Source: an uncultured beta proteobacterium (GTDB taxonomy: Bacteria; Pseudomonadota; Gammaproteobacteria; Burkholderiales; SG8-39). From it: a stretch of DNA of 10,370 nucleotides. Below are positions 1 to 6,359 of this stretch, piece after piece (the stretch's first letter is position 1; every line of letters begins with the position of its first letter). The DNA lies in contig CAIPUP010000329.1 in assembly GCA_903868285.1 (NCBI GenBank), positions 1 through 10,370 on the forward strand, read 5' to 3'. The position numbers were made by a program, and so were the translations under genes. A model generated the notes under the pieces. It was not told the DNA's origin, did not search any database, and worked only from the letters and a program-made list of their open reading frames with translations.

Positions 1-578
1 CCGATCCAGGTTTCCAGCCAGAGTATGGCGTCCAGGTCGAGGTGGTTGGTCGGCTCATCCAGCAGCAGCAGCTCGGCGCGCGAGAGCAGGGCACGCGCCA
101 GGTTCAGGCGCATGCGCCAGCCACCGGAGAAGCTGCGCACCGGTTGACTGGTCTCGCTGGCGGCAAAGCCCAGGCCCGCCAGCACCGATTCCGCCCGTGC
201 CCGGGCCGAGAAGCCGCCCAGCGCGTCGAACTGGGCGTGCGCATGACCGATGCGCTCGCCATCGCCATCGGTGTCGGCAGCGATGATCTCGGCCTCGGCG
301 GCGCGCAGTTCGATATCGCCATCGAGCACAAAGTCGATGGCGGCCTGATCGGTGGCCTCGACCTCCTGTTCCAGCCGCGCCACGCTCCAGGTGCCGGGGC
401 GTTCCACCACACCGGCTTCCGGCCCGATGTCATCGCCCAGCAGCGCAAACAGGGTGGTCTTGCCGCAGCCATTGCGCCCGGTCAGGCCATAGCGCTGGCC
501 GGGCGGAATGGACAGATTGACGTTCTCGATCAGGCGTTTGGCACCACGGGCGAGGCTGAGATTGCGAAAGGTGATCAT
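1..578 (-). CDS. yheS: ABC-F family ATPase, YheS-like (N-terminal part, cut by window edge)
   Basis: The first 192 residues of an ABC-F protein are visible; the rest lies beyond the left edge. ABC-F proteins are soluble twin-ATPase proteins without membrane domains, and several members bind the ribosomal E site and affect translation. The first nucleotide-binding domain shows a Walker A motif (GRNGCGKTT, residues 34-42), the ABC signature (SFSGGWRMRLNLARAL, from about 149) and a Walker B followed by the family hallmark DEPTNHLDLD (174-183). The start MITFRNLSL and the spacing of all motifs match E. coli YheS as I remember it, more closely than EttA or Uup. The ATG at 576-578 is the natural start because homology begins at once; no clear ribosome binding site precedes it. 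It is divergent from rhlE. Membership of ABC-F is certain; the YheS subgroup is likely; the exact ribosomal role is not shown by the sequence. Confidence 0.92.
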   Translation of the reverse strand, partial: MITFRNLSLARGAKRLIENVNLSIPPGQRYGLTGRNGCGKTTLFALLGDDIGPEAGVVERPGTWSVARLEQEVEATDQAAIDFVLDGDIELRAAEAEIIAADTDGDGERIGHAHAQFDALGGFSARARAESVLAGLGFAASETSQPVRSFSGGWRMRLNLARALLSRAELLLLDEPTNHLDLDAILWLETWI

Positions 579-654
579 GGCGGGTGCGAAGGAGGGGGGC
601 GTCGGCGCGGGCGCGGATTGTCGCATGCGGGCCTGCGCCGTCAGCCGGATCGGG

Positions 655-678
655 TTGCGAAAGTTGTCGCGAAAGCTG
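655..678. repeat. Two 12-base direct repeats in the yheS–rhlE divergent region
   Basis: TTGCGAAAGTTG (655-666) is followed directly by TCGCGAAAGCTG (667-678); they agree at 10 of 12 bases. A further TTGCGAAAG lies at 562-570, inside the first codons of the ABC-F gene. Repeats with about one helical turn of spacing between two divergent starts can be operator half-sites, but no known regulator is recognised here and chance is possible. Confidence 0.3.
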
Positions 679-739
679 CGCTAAGTCGCGGTATTAATTG
701 GAGAAATTGGGTTTTAGGCGGGTTTTGGAGAGTGTCAGC

Positions 740-748
740 TGCTATACT
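740..748 (+). promoter_or_regulatory. Candidate extended -10 promoter of rhlE
   Basis: TGCTATACT (740-748) contains a -10 box one mismatch from TATAAT with the TGn extension directly upstream. No good -35 hexamer sits 16-18 bases further up, which is typical of extended -10 promoters. Transcription would start near 755 and leave a leader of about 67 bases before the rhlE ATG. The leader has a small inverted repeat, GCCGG at 784-788 and CCGGC at 794-798. Inferred by eye only. Confidence 0.5.
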
Positions 749-757
749 GGGTGCTCA

Positions 758-850
758 ATGTTTAAGCAGCTTCGCCCCCGGGCGCCGGTTCCTCCGGCTG
801 ACTTGGCGACGGCTCGAAGCGATGGAGATCTCCCGCTTGTCTGGTTTTGA
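758..850 (+). other. Possible 30-codon upstream ORF overlapping the rhlE start
   Basis: An ATG at 758 opens a 30-residue frame (MFKQLRPRAPVPPADL, then 14 more residues) that ends at TGA 848-850, overlapping the first 29 bases of rhlE in a different frame. If transcription starts near 755 as predicted, this ATG would sit almost at the mRNA 5' end. There is no ribosome binding site and no recognised homologue. It may be chance. Confidence 0.15.
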
Positions 851-2351
851 TGACCTCGGCCTGGTGCCGGAACTGGGTCGGGCAATTGCCGACCAAGGCT
901 ATACCGAACCTACGCCGATTCAGGCGCAGGCCATACCGCTGGTGATGGCGGGGCGTGATGTCATGGGCGGTGCCCAGACTGGCACCGGCAAGACCGCCAG
1001 CTTCACCCTGCCCATCCTCAATCGCCTGGCGCGGCATGCCAATACCAGCACCTCACCGGCGCGGCATCAGATCCGTGCCCTGATCCTGACCCCGACGCGC
1101 GAGCTCACGGCACAGGTGCATGAGAGCGTGCAGACCTATGGCAAGTACCTGCCGCTACGCAGCGCAGTGGTGTACGGCGGCATCGACATCCGGCCGCAGA
1201 TCATGGAGTTGCGCCGGGGCATCGAAATACTGGTAGCCACGCCGGGTCGCCTGCTGGACCACATTCAGCAGAAATCGCTCAACCTGGGCCAGGTCGAATT
1301 CTTCGTGCTGGATGAAGCCGATCGCATGCTGGACATGGGTTTCATCCCGGACGTGCGGCGCATCATCAGTCTGCTGCCGGCGCAACGCCAGAACCTGTTG
1401 TTTTCAGCCACATTTTCGGAAGACATCAAGAAGCTGGCCGACTCCTTCATGCGTAACCCGGTGCTGGTGGAAGTGGCCCGGCGCAATGCCACCAACGAAT
1501 CGGTGACGCACCGCATCTATCCGGTGGCGCGCGAACGCAAACGCGATCTGCTGGCGCATCTGGTGCGCAGCCGCGACATGAAGCAGGTGCTGGTGTTCAC
1601 CTCGACCCGCCTGGGCGCCAATCGGCTGGCCTACCAGTTGCAGCATGAGGGCCTGTCTGCCACCGCCATCCATGGCGACAAGAGCCAGCTCGAGCGCCAG
1701 CAGGCGCTGGAGGAGTTCAAGACCGGCAAGGTTGCGGTACTGGTGGCGACCGATGTCGCGGCACGCGGTCTGGATATCGAAGACCTGCCGCTGGTGATCA
1801 ATTTCGAGTTGCCCGGCCAGCCGGAGGACTATGTGCACCGCATCGGCCGCACCGGTCGCGCTGGCGCTACGGGCGAGGCGATCTCCCTGGTCAGTCCGGA
1901 TGAAGAAGAGCGGCTGGAGGCGATCGAACGCATGATCAAGCTGCGCATCGAGCGCGAGCTGGTCAGCGGCTTCGGACTCGATCCGCGTGATGCCGGTGGC
2001 ATGCTGAAAAGCCCGCAGGAGCGCGATCGCGGCCGCGAGCGGCGCGAGCGCGATCCGCGTGCTGCGGCACCGGCGGTGGCGCGAGAGCAGCGTGAACCGC
2101 AACGGGATCGTTCGCCACGCTCGGGCGCCGGTTACGCCGCTGGCTCGCGTCGCGCCCCGGCAGCGCCAGCTGATCCGATTTTTTCCCGTCCGTATGAGCC
2201 GGCCGTGCGCAGCGCAGCTGCCGGTAGCGCTGCTGCCTCCAGCAGCAGTAGCACCGGTGGTGCGGTCGGTGGTGGCAGCGCCCGTCCGGCAGCGCGCAGC
2301 GGCGGTGCCGTGGCCGCCTTGCTCGGTGGTGTGCCGACGCTGCGCAAGTAA
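822..2351 (+). CDS. rhlE: ATP-dependent DEAD-box RNA helicase, RhlE family
   Basis: This 509-residue protein is an RNA helicase of the DEAD-box group, expected to remodel structured RNA in ribosome assembly and mRNA decay. All core motifs are present: the Q motif (F9 and GYTEPTPIQ, 26-34), Walker A AQTGTGKT (51-58), PTREL, TPGRL, DEAD (164-167), SAT (195-197), the TDVAARGLDIE motif V region and HRIGRTGR (339-346). The core ends near residue 385. The wording of the core, for instance RRGIEILVATPGRLLDHI and PAQRQNLLFSATFS, is RhlE-like rather than SrmB, DbpA or CsdA. A tail of roughly 125 residues follows, first Arg/Asp/Glu rich, then Ala/Ser/Gly rich, probably disordered and RNA-binding. ATG 822 is chosen because the Q motif begins a few residues later; only a weak GAAG precedes it. 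The open frame further upstream is antisense to the ABC-F gene and not part of the protein. Confidence 0.93.
   Translation: MEISRLSGFDDLGLVPELGRAIADQGYTEPTPIQAQAIPLVMAGRDVMGGAQTGTGKTASFTLPILNRLARHANTSTSPARHQIRALILTPTRELTAQVHESVQTYGKYLPLRSAVVYGGIDIRPQIMELRRGIEILVATPGRLLDHIQQKSLNLGQVEFFVLDEADRMLDMGFIPDVRRIISLLPAQRQNLLFSATFSEDIKKLADSFMRNPVLVEVARRNATNESVTHRIYPVARERKRDLLAHLVRSRDMKQVLVFTSTRLGANRLAYQLQHEGLSATAIHGDKSQLERQQALEEFKTGKVAVLVATDVAARGLDIEDLPLVINFELPGQPEDYVHRIGRTGRAGATGEAISLVSPDEEERLEAIERMIKLRIERELVSGFGLDPRDAGGMLKSPQERDRGRERRERDPRAAAPAVAREQREPQRDRSPRSGAGYAAGSRRAPAAPADPIFSRPYEPAVRSAAAGSAAASSSSSTGGAVGGGSARPAARSGGAVAALLGGVPTLRK
2221..2257. repeat. Stem-loop potential inside the rhlE tail coding sequence
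   Basis: GCTGCTG (2229-2235) and CAGCAGC (2240-2246) can pair around a four-base loop. Outside them CCGGT (2221-2225) can pair with ACCGG (2253-2257). The hairpin sits about 100 bases before the rhlE stop, in the Ala/Ser-rich repeat-like tail, and has no T-run after it. It probably reflects biased codons for Ala and Ser; a role in mRNA stability is only speculation. Confidence 0.3.
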
Positions 2352-2422
2352 GCAAGCCTGACAGACCTCAAAGCCAGTTATCACCAGCCAGCGCCAGTGA
2401 ACCGCAGTCAACGGGAGTCGCC

Positions 2423-2971
2423 ATGAATCTTGATCGTGTCACTTCCGGCATGGATGTGCCGAACGATTTCAACGTCATCATCGAAATCCCGATGAATGCT
2501 GATCCCATCAAGTACGAGGTCGACAAGGTCACTGGTGCGGTGTTCGTCGACCGTTTCATGTCCACCGCCATGCACTACCCCTGCAACTATGGCTATGTGC
2601 CCAACACCTTGTCGGGCGATGGCGATCCGGTGGATGTGCTGGTGCTGTCGCCAGTGCCCATCATCACCGGCGTGGTGGTGCGTTGTCGTCCGGTGGGCAT
2701 GCTCAAGATGCAGGACGAGGCCGGCGACGACACCAAGATCCTTGCTGTGCCGATCGACAAGCTCAGCCCGATCTATCGTGAAGTCGGCACCACCCGCGAT
2801 CTGCCGCAGGCAGAAATTGCCCGCATCACGCATTTCTTCGAGCACTACAAGGACCTTGAACCGGGCAAGTGGGTCAAGGTACTGGGCTGGGTCGGGCCGG
2901 AGGAAGCCAAGAAGGAAATCCTCGACGGCATCGCCTGCTGGAAGCGGGCGCGCAAGAAGCCGCGCTTCTAG
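2423..2971 (+). CDS. ppa: Inorganic pyrophosphatase (family I, soluble)
   Basis: This 182-residue cytoplasmic enzyme hydrolyses pyrophosphate to two phosphates, pulling forward reactions such as DNA, RNA and NAD synthesis. The length is close to the E. coli enzyme (about 175 residues). The family signature DGDPVDVLV starts at residue 66; D66, D68 and D71 match the metal-binding aspartates, and D98 and D103 in the MQDEAGDD stretch match the second acidic pair. K30 and E32 (IKYE), Y56 (NYGY) and Y142-K143 complete the active site. The start is supported by GGGAG at 2413-2417, five bases before the ATG. It lies 71 bases after rhlE, with no clear terminator between, so readthrough from rhlE is possible; CTGACA at 2358-2363 is a lone -35-like match without a good -10. 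Its stop TAG overlaps the stop of the convergent neighbour. NadE downstream makes pyrophosphate. Confidence 0.97.
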   Translation: MNLDRVTSGMDVPNDFNVIIEIPMNADPIKYEVDKVTGAVFVDRFMSTAMHYPCNYGYVPNTLSGDGDPVDVLVLSPVPIITGVVVRCRPVGMLKMQDEAGDDTKILAVPIDKLSPIYREVGTTRDLPQAEIARITHFFEHYKDLEPGKWVKVLGWVGPEEAKKEILDGIACWKRARKKPRF

Positions 2972-4098
2972 CCCTCTTTCTTGAACGGCGCGCGCTCGGT
3001 CAGCTCATCCAGATACTGTTCCATTCCGGCCGATTCGCGCTCGAGAAACTTTTCTACCGCATCGGCGAATTGCGGATGCTGCAGCCAGTGTGCCGAGAGC
3101 GTCTGCACCGGCAGAAAACCGCGTGACAACTTGTGTTCGCCCTGCGCGCCGCCTTCGAAGGTCTGGATGCCGCGCTCGATGCAGAATTCCAGTGCCTGGT
3201 AATAGCAGGTCTCGAAATGCAGGTTGGGCAGGTAGCCCACCGCGCCCCACCAGCGTCCCCATAGCGTCTGTTCGTTGATCAGGTTGAGCGCGGCAGCAAT
3301 CGGTTCGCCATCGAGTTCCGCCAGCACCAGCAGCAAGTGCTGCGGCATCTCGCGCCCTATGCGCTGAAAAAACGCCAGATTGAGGTAGGGCGTGTTGTGG
3401 TGCAGGCGATAGGTGTTGGCATAGCAGCGGTAGAAAAATTCCATGTGCTCTGGCTGCAGCGCGTCTGCAGTGAGGCGTCGCATCACCACCCCGGCTTCGC
3501 GCACCTTGCGCCGCTCCTGGCGGATCTTCTTGCGCTTGTCATGCGACATGGCGCCGAGAAACTGCTCGAAGTCCTGCCAGTCATGGTTGCGCCAGTGAAA
3601 CTGCACCCCGCGTCTAAGCATCAGCCCGCGTTGCTGCAGCGCCTGCGCTTCTTCGGGTTCGGGAAACAGCACATGCAGCGAGGAGAAGCCGCCGGCCAGT
3701 TTCAGCGCTGCATCGATCAGCGCCAGACGAACGCTGGCATCGCGCGCCGGGATGCGGGTGCCGGACACCGGCGAGAACGGAATCGCCGACAGCAGCTTGG
3801 GGTAGTAGTCCAGTCCGTGGCGCTGGTAGGCCTCGGCCCAGGCCCAGTCAAACACGTATTCACCGCGCGAATGCGATTTCAGATACAGCGGCATCGCCCC
3901 GACCAGGGCATCGCCGTCATGCGCCAGCAGGTATTGCGGCTGCCAGCCGGTGCGGGCGCTGGCGCAGCCGGTGTCGTGCAGGGCATGCAGGAAGGCATGC
4001 GACAGCATCGGTTGTGTGCCGACCAGGCTGTCCCATTGCGCCGGGCTTACTGCGCCGAGGGAGTCAATGACCGACAGCGAGAGGGTGGTGCCGGACAT
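2968..4098 (-). CDS. FemAB-like / GNAT-fold N-acyltransferase of unknown function (PF04339-type)
   Basis: This 376-residue protein resembles the uncharacterised FemAB-like family once called DUF482 (Pfam PF04339), which shares the acyltransferase fold of FemA/FemB peptidoglycan enzymes; substrate and reaction are unknown. Visible hallmarks are the opening QWDSLVGTQPMLSHAFLHAL (21-40), a strongly basic helix DKRKKIRQERRKVRE (187-201), the tract LLLVLAELDGEPIAAALNL (255-273) and the highly characteristic FEGGAQGEHKLSRGFLP (314-330). There is no signal peptide or membrane segment, so a cytoplasmic enzyme is expected. The frame stays open to an ATG at 4179, but that would overlap the nadE start; the ATG at 4096-4098 puts the family N-terminus in place and leaves a 69-base divergent gap. 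No good ribosome binding site is seen for either start. It converges on ppa with interlocked stop codons. Family assignment is from memory of the motif; function is not inferred. Confidence 0.85.
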   Translation of the reverse strand: MSGTTLSLSVIDSLGAVSPAQWDSLVGTQPMLSHAFLHALHDTGCASARTGWQPQYLLAHDGDALVGAMPLYLKSHSRGEYVFDWAWAEAYQRHGLDYYPKLLSAIPFSPVSGTRIPARDASVRLALIDAALKLAGGFSSLHVLFPEPEEAQALQQRGLMLRRGVQFHWRNHDWQDFEQFLGAMSHDKRKKIRQERRKVREAGVVMRRLTADALQPEHMEFFYRCYANTYRLHHNTPYLNLAFFQRIGREMPQHLLLVLAELDGEPIAAALNLINEQTLWGRWWGAVGYLPNLHFETCYYQALEFCIERGIQTFEGGAQGEHKLSRGFLPVQTLSAHWLQHPQFADAVEKFLERESAGMEQYLDELTERAPFKKEG

Positions 4099-4152
4099 GT
4101 CAGTTGCCGATGTGGTGGGAGTGAGGCGAAAGCCAGGTGACGATGGGGTGAA

Positions 4153-4161
4153 TGCTAAACT
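4153..4161 (+). promoter_or_regulatory. Candidate extended -10 promoter of nadE (leaderless?)
   Basis: TGCTAAACT (4153-4161) gives a 4-of-6 match to TATAAT with a TGn extension and no good -35. A start site about seven bases downstream would fall on or next to the nadE ATG at 4168, implying a leaderless mRNA. The same core, GCTATACT, precedes rhlE and glnB, which supports it as the local promoter style. Confidence 0.42.
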
Positions 4162-4167
4162 CTTGAA

Positions 4168-5925
4168 ATGACTGAACATTTTAATCGCTCATCCAGTGCC
4201 GTGCGAAACGCTGCAGAAACAGCTTCACCGTCGCTGACCTTGGCTATCGCGCAACTCAATGTCACCCTCGGCGATCTGGCCGGCAACTGCCAGCGCATTC
4301 TGGATGCCTGCCATCAGGCCGCAGCCGGCGGGGCGCGGTTGGTACTGACGCCCGAGCTGTCGCTATGTGGTTATCCGCCCGAGGACCTGCTGCTGCGTAG
4401 CGGTTTTTTTCGCGATTGTGCCCAGGCGCTGGCGCAGTTATCGCAGCAACTGGCGCAGCAGTTGCCGGGGCTGTCGGTGGTGGTGGGGCATCCCCTGCTC
4501 GATGGTGGGCGGCGTTTCAATGCTGCGTCGGTGTTGCGCGACGGACAGGTGATTGCGCAATACCGCAAACACACCCTGCCCAATTACACCGTGTTCGATG
4601 AGCAGCGCTATTTCGAAGCCGGCGATGCGCCCTGCGTGTTTGAACTCGACGGCTTGCGGCTGGGCATCAATATTTGCGAAGACGTTTGGGGGCCGCAGGG
4701 ACCACTCACCGCCAATCCGCATCATGGTGGCCGTCAACGTGCCGGTGATGGCGCTGAATGGGTGGCGCAAGCGCCGCGACTGGCGCAGCAGGCTGGCGCA
4801 CAACTGTTGCTGGTGCTGAATGCCTCGCCCTATCACATGCGCAAGCAGGGTTCGCGCTATGACGTGATGCGGGCGCGGGTGCGCGAAACCGGCCTGCCGA
4901 TGGTGTTTGCCAATCTGGTCGGCGGGCAGGATGAACTGGTGTTCGATGGTGCATCGTTTGTGCTGGATGCGCAGGGCGAGCTCACCGAGCAGATGGCGGC
5001 CTTCGAGGAAGGCGTGGCCCTGGTGCAGCTGAAAGACGGCGTGCCGCAGCGTGGCCAGGTGCACAGTGCGCTGTCGCTGGAGGCCGAGGTGTATCAGGCG
5101 CTGTGCCTGGGGGTGCGCGATTACATCGGCAAGAATGGTTTTCCCGGTGCACTGATCGGTCTGTCCGGTGGGGTCGATTCGGCCATTACCCTGTGTATTG
5201 CCTGCGATGCACTCGGTGCCGAGCGGGTGCGCGCGGTGATGATGCCCTCGCAGTACACCGCCGAAATCAGCCTGGAGGATTCGCGTGCGCTGGTGCGCAA
5301 TCTCGGTGTGCGCTATGACGAATGGCCGATCAAGCCGGTATTCGATGGGTTTCTGTCGACGCTGGAAGCGGAGTTTCGCGGACTGCCGGTGGATGCCACC
5401 GAGGAGAACCTGCAGGCACGCATACGCGGCACGTTGATGATGGCGCTGTCCAACAAGAGCGGTGCCATCGTGCTGACCACCGGCAACAAGTCCGAGATGG
5501 CGGTGGGCTATGCCACGCTGTATGGCGACATGGCCGGCGGTTTTGCCGTGATCAAGGACATCGCCAAGACCCTGGTCTATCGTCTTTGCGCCTATCGCAA
5601 CCAGCTGCATGCCGATATCCCGGAGCGCATCCTGACGCGTGCGCCCTCGGCCGAGCTGCGTCCGGATCAGACCGATCAGGACAGTCTGCCGCCGTATGAG
5701 TCGCTCGATGCCATCATGGCCGACTACATGGAAAACGATATGAGCCCGTCGGAGATCATCGCCCGCGGTCATCGTCCCGAGGATGTGAAGCGGGTGGTGG
5801 AGCTGATCCATCGCAATGAATACAAGCGTCGCCAGGCGCCGGTGGGTATTCGCGTCACGCACCGTGGTTTTGGCAAGGACTGGCGCTATCCCATCACCTC
5901 GAAATACCGCGAGCCTTATCACTAG
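4168..5925 (+). CDS. nadE: Glutamine-dependent NAD+ synthetase
   Basis: This 585-residue two-domain enzyme makes the last step of NAD synthesis: it hydrolyses glutamine, passes ammonia to nicotinate adenine dinucleotide, and releases AMP and pyrophosphate. The N-terminal nitrilase-like glutaminase carries the triad E63 (TPELSLCGYP), K134 (YRKHTLPNY) and C170 (INICEDVWGP). The C-terminal synthetase has the ATP P-loop GLSGGVDSAI (331-340), PSQYTAEIS, and TTGNKSEMAVGYATLYGDMA. It is about 40 residues longer than the usual 540 or so: about 20 extra at the N-terminus before LTLAIAQLN and a Gly/Arg/His-rich insertion around 175-198, after the catalytic cysteine. The ATG at 4168 has no ribosome binding site; GTG 4201 and TTG 4242-region codons (TTG at 4240) are other possible starts. 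It is divergent from the FemAB-like gene and 65 bases before glnB, a pairing that links NAD synthesis to glutamine status. Confidence 0.95.
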   Translation: MTEHFNRSSSAVRNAAETASPSLTLAIAQLNVTLGDLAGNCQRILDACHQAAAGGARLVLTPELSLCGYPPEDLLLRSGFFRDCAQALAQLSQQLAQQLPGLSVVVGHPLLDGGRRFNAASVLRDGQVIAQYRKHTLPNYTVFDEQRYFEAGDAPCVFELDGLRLGINICEDVWGPQGPLTANPHHGGRQRAGDGAEWVAQAPRLAQQAGAQLLLVLNASPYHMRKQGSRYDVMRARVRETGLPMVFANLVGGQDELVFDGASFVLDAQGELTEQMAAFEEGVALVQLKDGVPQRGQVHSALSLEAEVYQALCLGVRDYIGKNGFPGALIGLSGGVDSAITLCIACDALGAERVRAVMMPSQYTAEISLEDSRALVRNLGVRYDEWPIKPVFDGFLSTLEAEFRGLPVDATEENLQARIRGTLMMALSNKSGAIVLTTGNKSEMAVGYATLYGDMAGGFAVIKDIAKTLVYRLCAYRNQLHADIPERILTRAPSAELRPDQTDQDSLPPYESLDAIMADYMENDMSPSEIIARGHRPEDVKRVVELIHRNEYKRRQAPVGIRVTHRGFGKDWRYPITSKYREPYH

Positions 5926-5934
5926 CCCGCTGGC

Positions 5935-5940
5935 TATACT
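5935..5940 (+). promoter_or_regulatory. Candidate -10 box of a glnB promoter
   Basis: TATACT at 5935-5940 lies 50 bases before the glnB ATG, just after the nadE stop, within TGGCTATACTG. No convincing -35 is seen. It would let glnB be transcribed apart from nadE, although no terminator separates the genes and cotranscription is also likely. Confidence 0.4.
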
Positions 5941-5990
5941 GAAATTCCTCGTCGCCTGTTCACTGCAGCATTTACCGCCGGAGCTTAGTC

Positions 5991-6329
5991 ATGAAAAAAA
6001 TCGAAGCCGTGATCAAGCCGTTCAAGCTGGACGAAGTGCGTGAGGCCTTGTCCGAAGTCGGTATCACCGGGTTGACCGTGACCGAGGTCAAGGGCTTCGG
6101 ACGGCAAAAGGGTCACACCGAGCTGTATCGCGGTGCCGAGTATGTGGTCGACTTTCTGCCCAAGGTGAAAATCGAGGTGGTGGTGGCGGATGCCACGGTG
6201 GAGGCGGTGGTCGAGGCCATCATCAAGGCAGCACGCACCGGCAAGATCGGTGACGGCAAGATTTTTGTCACCAGCGTCGAGCAGGTGGTGCGCATCCGCA
6301 CTGGCGAGACCAACGAACAGGCGGTCTAG
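5991..6329 (+). CDS. glnB: PII nitrogen regulatory protein GlnB
   Basis: A complete 112-residue PII protein, the trimeric signal integrator that senses 2-oxoglutarate and ATP/ADP, is modified by GlnD in response to glutamine, and controls targets such as GlnE and NtrB. The T-loop GRQKGHTELYRGAEY (37-51) is intact and includes Y51, the uridylylation site. The B-loop TGKIGDGKIFV and the C-loop end VRIRTGE are present. The opening MKKIEAVIKPFKLDEVREAL matches GlnB rather than GlnK (which begins MKLVTVIIKPFK in E. coli), and no amtB is adjacent, which also favours GlnB; the two paralogs can still be hard to tell apart. GGAG at 5980-5983, seven bases before the ATG, fixes the start. It follows nadE by 65 bases and converges on smrB with 51 bases between stop codons. 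Confidence 0.96.
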   Translation: MKKIEAVIKPFKLDEVREALSEVGITGLTVTEVKGFGRQKGHTELYRGAEYVVDFLPKVKIEVVVADATVEAVVEAIIKAARTGKIGDGKIFVTSVEQVVRIRTGETNEQAV

Positions 6330-6339
6330 ATTCGGGGTT

Positions 6340-6359
6340 CAGGCGCCCGCACGCGCCTG
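6340..6359. terminator. Possible bidirectional hairpin between glnB and smrB
   Basis: CAGGCGC (6340-6346) and GCGCCTG (6353-6359) form a perfect seven-base GC-rich stem with a six-base loop, placed in the 51-base gap between two convergent stop codons. That position suits a shared terminator. Against it, there is no clear T-run on either side (only TTT at 6363-6365), and the right arm overlaps a small duplication. Confidence 0.3.

Noticed and set aside
42..821. N-terminal extension of the RhlE frame by 260 codons
   Set aside because: The stretch is antisense to the ABC-F gene up to 578 and then intergenic; RhlE homology starts just after ATG 822.
1404..2411. 335-codon open frame opposite rhlE
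   Set aside because: Antisense to the helicase motifs and its tail; no recognisable domain.
3337..4140. 267-codon plus-strand frame opposite the FemAB-like gene
   Set aside because: Shadow frame; the minus strand carries the conserved GGAQGEHKLSRGF motif.
4099..4179. Longer start for the FemAB-like gene at 4179
   Set aside because: It would overlap the nadE start and promoter and adds residues without family similarity.
4438..5922. 494-codon open frame opposite nadE
   Set aside because: Shadow of the NadE reading frame; no motifs, composition of a reverse-complement frame.
5931..5946. TGGC as a possible sigma-54 -24 element before glnB
   Set aside because: No TTGC at the required distance; a TATACT -10 box overlaps it, so a sigma-70 promoter fits better.
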